A program made the position numbers and the translations under genes. From Bacteroidales bacterium UBA2764 (lineage in GTDB: Bacteria; Bacteroidota; Bacteroidia; Bacteroidales; Paludibacteraceae): a stretch of DNA of 12,484 bases. The notes below the pieces were generated by a model. The model ran no database searches and was not told the origin of the DNA. It saw only the letters and a program-made list of their open reading frames with translations. The stretch lies in the NCBI GenBank assembly GCA_002352705.1, contig DEIW01000072.1, forward strand, positions 1 to 12,484. Reading direction: 5' to 3'. Of the stretch, positions 7,246-12,484 are shown piece after piece. Numbering within the stretch: position 1 is the stretch's first letter; every line of letters begins with the position of its first letter.

Positions 7246-8376
7246 TTATTTTTTATGCGCAGCGACGAATAATTGCACAGAATTGAAGATATTTTGCCAA
7301 AGGATATACGCCGCGGCTCCGAGCGAAGACATAGGGTCAAGGAAGGTGTTCGCCATCCAGACTCCGAGGGAGGTATTTTTTTGTCCGAACGCCTGCCCGG
7401 CAGTGATGGAAGAGACCCCTGCCATGGTTTTAGGTGCGGCAGCAGGATTGATGAGCACATCCTGATAGTCTTTTCCTTTGCTTGCTGCCGGCAGATAGTA
7501 GCCTATCAGTTTGCCCAGCCCGAACTGGATAAGGCAGGCGAAGAAAGAGCATATTAACAGGGTAAATATATTTGAGATTTGAAATTTGAAATTTGAGATT
7601 GTTGTGTTCGTTACTACCGCCATAAGAACGATGATTGAGGCGACCCAGAGATAGAAGGGGACTTGTGCCAAGCCCGGGGGCAGAACAAACTCGGGAACCC
7701 CACCCCGATTTGTTCTACGACCGTCCACTGGACGCTCGATTGGGCAGGGCCCTTCACCCACACAAGGGAGGGAAGCATATTTTCGTCGATAATAAGCATT
7801 GATTCCTAAACGCAGGAGCCAGGCAGCAAAGAACGGTCCGAGGAGGAGCGGGGCAACGCGGCTGAGTATCAACAGGAAAGCAGGGAGGAAAGTAGATAAC
7901 CCCACCCCGACCCTCCCCTCAAGGGAGGGAGAAGTGAGAAGCGGGAAGGTAGCCGGTACGATGATAGCCGTAGCAAAATTCGAGAGAAGCGTGAAAGTCG
8001 TGAGGTTTTGAATAGAACCGCCCATTTTTCCTGCAATAATCGGCGCTGCGGTAGCAGTAGGCATGATAAAACACATGAGCAGCCCTTGCGCGAGAATCTT
8101 ATTATGAGTCAGACACATGACTCCGGCATACGTAGCGAAGGCCAGAAACAGTTGTGCAAAGAGTACCGCCCAGTGCCATTTATGGAGCCGCAGATCCAAG
8201 GGATTGATTTTACAGAACGTAAAGAAGAGCATGAAAAAGATAAGCCACGGGAGCGTCGGCGCCAGCGGCAGGAATAATTTATAGCCCAGAGCTCCGATTA
8301 TCATCGAGAGCCAGAGAGCGTTGGAATCAAAGAATGTACGAAGGGACGATGTACGATGTACGAAGGATTTTTTCAT
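7246..8376 (-). CDS. Bile acid:sodium symporter-family transporter carrying repeat insertions
   Basis: I chose ATG 8376, giving 376 residues; a longer frame from 8442 would overlap the dus end and encode repeat DNA. It is a polytopic membrane protein with about 9-10 hydrophobic segments. MPTATAAPIIAGKMGGSIQNLTTFTLLSN and GQKNTSLGVWMANTFLDP...AAYILWQN fit the BASS (COG0385) family, which moves bile acids or other organic anions with sodium; the substrate here is unknown. Four stretches are repeat-derived: residues 4-16 (FVHRTSSLRTF), 149-160 (PSLEGRVGVGL), 201-230 (SLPCVGEG...) and 261-269 (SNFKFQISN). All fall at the N-terminus or in loops between membrane segments, so the protein may still fold. 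It is the last gene of the tadA-pgpH-dus string. Confidence 0.85.
   Translation of the reverse strand: MKKSFVHRTSSLRTFFDSNALWLSMIIGALGYKLFLPLAPTLPWLIFFMLFFTFCKINPLDLRLHKWHWAVLFAQLFLAFATYAGVMCLTHNKILAQGLLMCFIMPTATAAPIIAGKMGGSIQNLTTFTLLSNFATAIIVPATFPLLTSPSLEGRVGVGLSTFLPAFLLILSRVAPLLLGPFFAAWLLRLGINAYYRRKYASLPCVGEGPCPIERPVDGRRTNRGGVPEFVLPPGLAQVPFYLWVASIIVLMAVVTNTTISNFKFQISNIFTLLICSFFACLIQFGLGKLIGYYLPAASKGKDYQDVLINPAAAPKTMAGVSSITAGQAFGQKNTSLGVWMANTFLDPMSSLGAAAYILWQNIFNSVQLFVAAHKK
7570..7597 (-). repeat. 7-bp tandem repeat inside the transporter gene
   Basis: The units are ATTTGAG, ATTTGAA, ATTTGAA and ATTTGAG. In frame it encodes SNFKFQISN in a loop between two membrane segments. The 28-bp length gives no frameshift in the present gene. 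Confidence 0.9.
7696..7773 (-). repeat. Long form (78 bp) of the in-frame palindromic element
   Basis: Its ends are identical to the short element at 7898: AACCCCACCCCGA at the left and CAAGGGAGGGA at the right. The centre is replaced by about 54 bp that includes the dyad CGTCCA-C-TGGACG (7722-7734) and one arm of AGAACAAA/TTTGTTCT (7682-7689 with 7709-7716). The length is 26 codons; it encodes SLPCVGEGPCPIERP... in a transporter loop. Its first 22 bp recur at 12463-12484. Confidence 0.8.
7898..7930 (-). repeat. Short palindromic/G4 element, copy in transporter gene
   Basis: This is a 33-bp element (11 codons). The stem CCCTCCC (7911-7917) with GGGAGGG (7923-7929) encloses CTCAA. C runs at 7900, 7905, 7911 and 7915 give a four-run G-quadruplex motif on the coding strand. 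It is read as SPSLEGRVGVGL between two membrane segments. Confidence 0.88.
8334..8366 (-). repeat. ATGTACG repeat at the 5' end of the transporter gene
   Basis: ATGTACG occurs at 8334, 8349 and 8356, with ATGTACGAAGG at both ends. It encodes most of residues 4-16 of the transporter, starting 7 bp inside the ATG. The extension is absent from what I know of the family N-terminus. Confidence 0.8.
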
Positions 8377-8393
8377 TACGGGATATGGTTTTA

Positions 8394-8413
8394 ATCGACC
8401 ATGCATGGTCGAT
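8394..8413. repeat. 20-bp perfect palindrome between dus and transporter gene
   Basis: ATCGACCATGCATGGTCGAT reads the same on both strands. It occupies the 50-bp gap between the dus stop (8427) and the transporter ATG (8376). It could be a protein-binding dyad, a hairpin affecting coupling, or a repeat family member with the CCA-TGG core seen at 5016, 5041 and 7722. Confidence 0.9.
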
Positions 8414-8426
8414 ACAATAAGCGATA

Positions 8427-9467
8427 CTATGATTGCCCCCATTGGGCGACGATAGAGTCCATAATAGCGAATACTTCGGAGACTGTCTCGGCGCGTAGGA
8501 GGGCTATTCGTGTCTGTTTGAAGTCCGTAAGGCCTTTGAAGACCGGTGAGGCGGCGAAATGGCGGCGGGAATGGATGATACCTTTTCGTTCGTCATTACC
8601 GCACCATTGGATAGAGGCGAGGACGTGTTCCTTGAGGACAGCGACTTTGTCTGCAAAAGTGAAACCCCTCCCTGCCCCTCCCCTCAAGGGAGGGAAAGAA
8701 GGATCCAAGGCGGCTTTCATTTCGGCGAAGAGCCATGGTGCACCAAAGGTGGCGCGCCCAACCATGATGGCATCCACACCGTACCGCTCGAAACATTCCT
8801 TTGCGCGAGCGGGCGTACACACGTCTCCGTTCCCTATAATAGGTATATGCATGCGCGGGTTGTTTTTCACTTCGCCAATGAGCGTCCAGTCCGCTTCTCC
8901 GCGGTACATCTGGGACCGGGTACGACCATGGATAGCCAGTTCGGTGATACCGCAGTCCTGAAGGGCCTCCGCAAGTTCGACAATAAAGAACCCCTCCCCA
9001 CCCCTCCCCTCAAGGGAGGGAGTGTTGAGTCCCAAGGGATTGAGACGGGGATGCAGGTCCGCTTCGTCCCATCCGAGGCGTGTTTTGGCGGTGACGGGTG
9101 TATGAACGGCATTCACGACAGCCCGTGCAATCTCCAGCATCTTAGGGACATCGCGGAGGAGCCCTGCACCGGCTCCTTTACCGGCTACTTTCTTGACCGG
9201 GCAGCCGAAATTGATATCTATAAAATCAGGTTTCGCCTGTTCTACGATGCGTGCTGCTTCCGCCATGGAATCGGGGTCTTTTCCGTATATCTGGATAGCC
9301 ACTGGGCGCTCGGCATCATGGATAGTCAGTTTGCGTGTCGTAGAAGCGATGTCCCTTACGAGCGCGTCTGCATTGACGAACTCGGTATATACACGATCGG
9401 CTCCGTACCTCTTACAGAGAGCCCGGAAAGCAGGATCGGTGACATCCTCCATAGGAGCGAGAAACAA
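8427..9467 (-). CDS. dus: tRNA-dihydrouridine synthase with two in-frame repeat insertions
   Basis: An FMN-dependent TIM-barrel enzyme that reduces uridine to dihydrouridine in tRNA, most like DusB. Visible motifs are FLAPMEDVTDPAFR (2-15), GADRVYTEF (22-30), INFGCPVKK with catalytic Cys89, TAKTRLGW with Lys128, AIHGRTR with His180, GNGD (212-215) and GRAT (238-240). Insertions are TPSLEGRGGEGF (149-160), in a stretch usually only a few residues long after LGWD, and PSFPPLRGGAGRGF (256-269). The start is uncertain: the family motif begins at a TTG (9467), and no ATG lies upstream in frame. An ATG at 9559 overlaps the pgpH stop (TAATG) but is in another frame, with repeats between. Either TTG is used or a frameshift has truncated the N-terminus. 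Confidence 0.88.
   Translation of the reverse strand: MFLAPMEDVTDPAFRALCKRYGADRVYTEFVNADALVRDIASTTRKLTIHDAERPVAIQIYGKDPDSMAEAARIVEQAKPDFIDINFGCPVKKVAGKGAGAGLLRDVPKMLEIARAVVNAVHTPVTAKTRLGWDEADLHPRLNPLGLNTPSLEGRGGEGFFIVELAEALQDCGITELAIHGRTRSQMYRGEADWTLIGEVKNNPRMHIPIIGNGDVCTPARAKECFERYGVDAIMVGRATFGAPWLFAEMKAALDPSFPPLRGGAGRGFTFADKVAVLKEHVLASIQWCGNDERKGIIHSRRHFAASPVFKGLTDFKQTRIALLRAETVSEVFAIMDSIVAQWGQS
8663..8695 (-). repeat. Short palindromic/G4 element, dus copy near C-terminal half
   Basis: Stem 8676-8682 with 8688-8694, loop CTCAA. C runs at 8665, 8670, 8675 and 8680 give G4 potential on the coding strand. It is read as FPPLRGGAGRGF, in a different frame from the copies at 7898 and 8989. Confidence 0.9.
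8989..9021 (-). repeat. Short palindromic/G4 element, dus copy in mid-barrel
   Basis: Stem 9002-9008 with 9014-9020, loop CTCAA. Four perfect C4 runs (8991, 8996, 9001, 9006) with 1-nt spacers form the strongest G4 motif of the window on the coding strand. It is read as TPSLEGRGGEGF, just after the catalytic lysine region. Confidence 0.92.
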
Positions 9468-9549
9468 GCCGTGGCACGGCTTATTAGACCGTCCTTCGGA
9501 CTGACAGACCGTTTCACTGACAGACCGTTCACTTCGTTCACTGATAGAC
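9466..9549. repeat. Composite repeat in the dus leader/start region
   Basis: AAGCCGTG-G-CACGGCTT (9466-9482) is a 17-bp dyad that covers part of the TTG start codon of dus. Next to it, CTGACAGACCG (or a close variant) recurs about every 18-25 bp (GACCGTCCTTCGGACTGAC, AGACCGTTTCACTGAC, AGACCGTTCACTTCGTTCAC...). The block separates the ATG at 9559 from the conserved FLAPMED motif. Confidence 0.8.
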
Positions 9550-9558
9550 TTTCTTCCA

Positions 9559-11493
9559 TTATTTGTTAAGGGTAGGATACGAAATACGGTGATGGTTCAT
9601 AGCGGTGAGGCGTGAGGTGAAGACGCGTCGTATATCCTCCACATCTTTGAAAGAGAGCGGCGTCTCAGCGAATTGTCCGTCGGCTATCTGCGCATCAATC
9701 ATCCGGTTGACCGCCTCCGCGATAGATGCTTCGGAGAAATCCTCGAGGCTGCGGGAGCGCGCTTCAATAGCATCCGCCATCATGAGTATTGCCGCTTCCT
9801 TGGTAGTAGGTTTGGAACCGGGATAACGGAAGAGTGTCTCGTCCACCTGCTCATTAGGATGGGCGTTACAATAGGTGTTGTAGAAATACCGCACAAGGGA
9901 AGTGCCATGATGGGTAGTGATAAAATTGATAATCACTTCCGGCAGATGGTTCTTCCGTGCTATTTTCTCTCCCTCAGCGACATGCGAGATGACGACCTGC
10001 GCCGCGTCTCTTGGGTCCATCGCGAGGAGTGGGTTTTCCGCACCGTTCTGGTTTTCGACGAAATAAAGCGGGTCCGTCATCTTCCCTATATCATGATAGA
10101 GTGCGCCGGTACGCACGAGGAGCGCGTTTGCTCCGATAGTTTTGGCGGCTTCGGTAGCGAGGTTGGATACCTGCATCGAATGTTGGAAAGTCCCCGGAGC
10201 ACGTTCGGCAAGGGTATGCAACAGTTCGGAGTTGATATCCGTGAGTTCCACCAGCGTGATAGAAGATATGAAACGGAATATTTTCTCAAAGGTATAAATC
10301 AGTCCGTAACATCCGACCGTCATGAGTGCGCATATGGCGAAATAGAGATACATCCACGGATCGATGGAGAGCCATTCCCCCGTCTGCGCGAAAGAGATAG
10401 CGGTGTATGAAACCACCTGTGCAAGAAGAATCCAAGCCGCCGTCTGGAAGAGCTGCGCCCTCCGTGTCATATCGCTGAGGGAAGAAACGGCAATCATACC
10501 CGTAGCAATCTGTATAAAGAAGAACTCCACAGGAGCGGGGACTACAATAGAGACGATGAGAATGGTTGTGAAATGCAGGAAGAGGGCAGTACGTGAATCA
10601 AAGAAGACACGTGTCAGGATAGGCACCCAGGCAAAAGGCACCAGATATACGGAAAGGTTGAATCGGAGTGCGAGACAAGCCAAAGCAATGACAATCAGCA
10701 TCTGCAGACAGAAGAAAAGCACCGTAGCGGTAGAGCGCAGATAATTGGGTCTGAAGACATAGAGGTATATCACCAAGAGACAAAGGAAAAGGGCAACGAG
10801 AATAGCTTGTCCGGCGACGGAGAGCGCACGCTGGCGCGTACCGAGCGATTCATCCTCGTATGCTCTGCGCAACGATTGCAGTATCTGATAGTTACGCTCG
10901 GTAACTATATCTCCGTGGTCAATAATTTTCTCCCCTTTCTGCACCAGTCCCTGGGTAGGTACGAGCGATGCGATAAGTTTATCACGCATAGTGTTTGTGA
11001 GCGCCGTGTCGCGCTCCAGATTCACGGCACAGTCGTATCCGTAATGCTCGAACGCCGATTTGGGAGTATATATCTCGGAGAGGGGATAAGTCTTTGTGAC
11101 CCGTCCCTGCAAGATGGCAATGCGGCTGTAGTTCTCCGCCTGCAGCCACTCCATTTCCTGCAGCGGCAGGACAGGCACCTGTCGCTGCGCTCCGCGTATA
11201 TAATTATAGGAAGGAGCAAAAGTAGAGAGGAGTTGCGCCTGCTCTTTCTCGAACTGGTCGTCCGTTTTATAGATAGGGAAGTCGAAATCCGCAGTCAAGG
11301 CGGCGTATCCCCAAGGTTTTCCGACCTCAAAATGATAGCGGAAAGCGTTGTTGTATCTCGGGAAGAGCAATACAATCACCGCAGCGAGGAGGACAAAGAC
11401 TCCCAGTCGCAAGACAGAACGCGTTGTTTTGCTATTAACGATGTTTTCATTTACTATTTGGCTATTTATTTTGCCATTCAGCCATTCTATCAT
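9559..11493 (-). CDS. pgpH: PgpH-like 7TM-HD cyclic-di-AMP phosphodiesterase
   Basis: This 644-residue membrane protein has the PgpH order: a membrane anchor (28-45), an extracytoplasmic domain (about 50-225), a seven-helix membrane region (about 227-400), and a cytoplasmic HD domain. Metal ligands of the HD domain are visible: His438 (FQHSM), HDIGK at 467-471, His504 (SHVAEG), HHGT at 528-531 and Asp574 (MADAIEA). PgpH proteins hydrolyse c-di-AMP to pApA and help control turgor and cell-wall state. The ATG overlaps the TadA stop (ATGA), and its stop overlaps an ATG downstream (TAATG). Residues 2-22 (IEWLNGKINSQIVNENIVNSK) are encoded by AATGGC/AATAGC repeats and look like an acquired extension. 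Confidence 0.9.
   Translation of the reverse strand: MIEWLNGKINSQIVNENIVNSKTTRSVLRLGVFVLLAAVIVLLFPRYNNAFRYHFEVGKPWGYAALTADFDFPIYKTDDQFEKEQAQLLSTFAPSYNYIRGAQRQVPVLPLQEMEWLQAENYSRIAILQGRVTKTYPLSEIYTPKSAFEHYGYDCAVNLERDTALTNTMRDKLIASLVPTQGLVQKGEKIIDHGDIVTERNYQILQSLRRAYEDESLGTRQRALSVAGQAILVALFLCLLVIYLYVFRPNYLRSTATVLFFCLQMLIVIALACLALRFNLSVYLVPFAWVPILTRVFFDSRTALFLHFTTILIVSIVVPAPVEFFFIQIATGMIAVSSLSDMTRRAQLFQTAAWILLAQVVSYTAISFAQTGEWLSIDPWMYLYFAICALMTVGCYGLIYTFEKIFRFISSITLVELTDINSELLHTLAERAPGTFQHSMQVSNLATEAAKTIGANALLVRTGALYHDIGKMTDPLYFVENQNGAENPLLAMDPRDAAQVVISHVAEGEKIARKNHLPEVIINFITTHHGTSLVRYFYNTYCNAHPNEQVDETLFRYPGSKPTTKEAAILMMADAIEARSRSLEDFSEASIAEAVNRMIDAQIADGQFAETPLSFKDVEDIRRVFTSRLTAMNHHRISYPTLNK
11428..11490 (-). 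repeat. AATGGC/AATAGC repeat at the pgpH 5' end
   Basis: On the coding strand AATGGC occurs twice and AATAGC twice, separated by AT-rich text (GAATGGCTGAATGGCAAAAT, AAATAGCCAAAT, TTAATAGCAAA). It encodes residues 2-22 of PgpH, a polar segment before the first membrane helix. It resembles the other degenerate repeats found at gene starts here. Confidence 0.6.
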
Positions 11494-12484
11494 GATCGTT
11501 TGGATTTAAAGAATTCTTGTATCAATTGTCGGCACTCCTGTTCAAGGACTCCGGAAGTGACGGTAGCTTTAGGATGAAAAGTTCTCGGGGCGTAGAGAGT
11601 ATAACCTTTTTTAGGGTCCGGTGCGCCATAGACGATGCGCGCAATCTGCGCCCATCCGATGGCACCTGCACACATCGCACAGGGTTCTACCGTAACATAG
11701 AGTGTAGCATCCGGAAGATACTTGCCTCCTGTTGTTTGCGCAGCCGCGGTGATGGCTTGTATCTCGGCATGCGCGGTAACATCCCCGAGTGTCTGTGTCA
11801 GGTTATGTCCCCGCCCGATTATGCGGTTCTGCGAGACGATGACGCAGCCGATAGGAATCTCGTTAGCATCGAGCGCCTTTTGCGCCTCCGCGAGGGCGAG
11901 GCGCATGAAACGCTCGTCAGTGACAGAAGCCTTAGGGTCTTTAGAGTCCTTAAGGTCCTTAATGAAAACCGCCAACTCCTCGGGATGGGATTCAAAATGA
12001 TTGCCGATGACGACGATGTCCGCGCCGGCGGCGTAAGCGGCATTCATAGCCTCCGGTGTACGAATCCCACCGCCGACGATAAGGGTGACGGAAGTGTTTT
12101 TCCGTACCTCGCGTATGATCTCCGGCGAGACGGGGGTTTTGGCGCCCGAGCCCGCCTCCAGATAGATTGCTTTTTTCCCCATCAGTTCGGCAGCGATACA
12201 GGTGTCGATGATAGTTTGAAGGTTTGAAGGTTTGAGAGGTTTCGTTCCCGTGACACGCATGGTAGAAGTCTCCACTCCTCCATCAATGAGGATATATGCC
12301 GTGGGGATGGCTTCCACCGACGAGTCATGAATGCGCCGTGCGGACTTAATCTGCTGGTCTACAAGATATTCCGGGTTCCGCCCTGAGAGCAAAGAGAGGT
12401 ATAAGACTGCATCCGCTTCAGACGTGAACTGGTCTGCAGAACCGGGGAAGAGGATGATGGGTAACCCCACCCCGATTTGTTCTA
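11490..12484 (-). CDS. tadA: PcrB-like prenylglyceryl-phosphate synthase fused to TadA, N-terminus outside window
   Basis: One open frame carries two enzymes. The first part (PIILFPGS, LSLLSGRNPEYLV, AYILIDGG, AIYLEAGSGAK, IVGGGIRTPE, GADIVVIGN) is a TIM-barrel geranylgeranylglyceryl/heptaprenylglyceryl phosphate synthase, which joins a polyprenyl diphosphate to glycerol-1-phosphate. From about 11921 it is TadA, the zinc deaminase making inosine-34 in tRNA-Arg: HAEIQAI (His and catalytic Glu) and PCAMC zinc cysteines. The joint is KDLKDSKDPKASV, encoded by a 9-bp repeat, where I would expect a stop and a new start. I find no stop between them. A GTG at 12470 is possible as a start but would drop the synthase N-terminus; the frame runs open to the window edge through a repeat element. 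Confidence 0.87.
   Translation of the reverse strand, partial: EQIGVGLPIILFPGSADQFTSEADAVLYLSLLSGRNPEYLVDQQIKSARRIHDSSVEAIPTAYILIDGGVETSTMRVTGTKPLKPSNLQTIIDTCIAAELMGKKAIYLEAGSGAKTPVSPEIIREVRKNTSVTLIVGGGIRTPEAMNAAYAAGADIVVIGNHFESHPEELAVFIKDLKDSKDPKASVTDERFMRLALAEAQKALDANEIPIGCVIVSQNRIIGRGHNLTQTLGDVTAHAEIQAITAAAQTTGGKYLPDATLYVTVEPCAMCAGAIGWAQIARIVYGAPDPKKGYTLYAPRTFHPKATVTSGVLEQECRQLIQEFFKSKRS
11931..11960 (-). repeat. 9-bp tandem repeat at the synthase-TadA junction
   Basis: The units are CTTAGGGTC, TTTAGAGTC and CTTAAGGTC, then CTTAA. On the coding strand it gives KD-LKD-SKD-PK, the linker between the two enzyme domains. Being 9 bp, it keeps frame at any copy number. Confidence 0.85.
12214..12237 (-). 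repeat. 8-bp tandem repeat within the synthase domain
   Basis: GTTTGAAG, GTTTGAAG and GTTTGAGA, followed by GGTTTCG. It encodes LKPSNLQT after the TKP motif, a surface loop in the synthase family. The length of this loop seems normal, so it may have replaced rather than extended it. Confidence 0.6.
12463..12484 (-). repeat. Partial copy of the long palindromic element at the window end
   Basis: Twenty-two bases are identical to 7696-7717, and the copy continues off the window. It is read in frame as EQIGVGL directly before the synthase motif PIILFPGS, a different frame from the 7696 copy (RRTNRGGV). Confidence 0.85.

Noticed and set aside
7246..8442. Transporter start at 8442 instead of 8376
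   Set aside because: That frame would begin inside the dus coding end and translate the 8394-8413 palindrome. ATG 8376 gives a normal short N-terminus.
9356..9559. A 67-residue protein starting at the TAATG junction
   Set aside because: The ATG is well placed, but after the repeats this frame runs through dus in the wrong phase and stops at 9356; I read it as the remnant of the original dus start.
8559..9569. A 336-codon + strand frame opposite dus
   Set aside because: Dus motifs on the minus strand are unmistakable; the + strand frame is low-complexity and is carried by the GC-rich repeats being open in several frames.

Overview
The window looks like a piece of a Bacteroidota (probably Bacteroidales) chromosome. 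The evidence is three promoters of the Bacteroides type (TTG/TTTG, about 20 bp, TAnnTTTG), AT-rich leaders without Shine-Dalgarno sequences, secreted beta-rich multidomain proteins, a PgpH-type 7TM-HD protein and a PcrB-like prenylglyceryl-phosphate synthase. All genes I can support lie on the minus strand, so transcription runs from high to low coordinates.

Right half (about 7246-12484): a compact, translationally coupled gene string. It reads a PcrB-like synthase fused to TadA (tRNA A34 deaminase), then a PgpH-like c-di-AMP phosphodiesterase (ATGA overlap), then a tRNA-dihydrouridine synthase (TAATG junction, start region disturbed), then a bile acid:sodium symporter-family transporter. These are ordinary housekeeping families, but they are littered with repeat-derived DNA inserted inside reading frames. 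A GC-rich palindromic element occurs in a 33-bp short form (7898, 8663, 8989) and a 78-bp long form (7696), and a partial copy runs off the window end (12463). Each element or its visible part is read through without a stop, and different copies are read in different frames. The short form combines a 7-bp hairpin with a four-run G-quadruplex motif on the coding strand. Tandem repeats of 7-9 bp and small perfect palindromes occur at gene starts, gene ends, loops and the fusion junction.

Left half (1-7245): three genes for exported proteins with nearly identical signal peptides (M-K/R-K-I-F/L-S-F...MMA) and related promoters. Two of them share a homologous 'GWWQ...PDYSY' module and a C-terminal 'NGxLIIE...RYNAxG' tail, and each ends at a rho-independent-type terminator. 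The third is a very large protein of at least 1059 residues that leaves the window. A DUF4160-DUF2442 two-gene cassette sits between the promoter and the start codon of this large gene. It is bordered by an exact 35-bp direct repeat of the leader plus ATG, which suggests that it was inserted into, or duplicated, the leader.

The most interesting feature is the in-frame repeat invasion of the housekeeping genes. Second are the leader-duplicating small cassette and the repeat-linked PcrB-TadA fusion.
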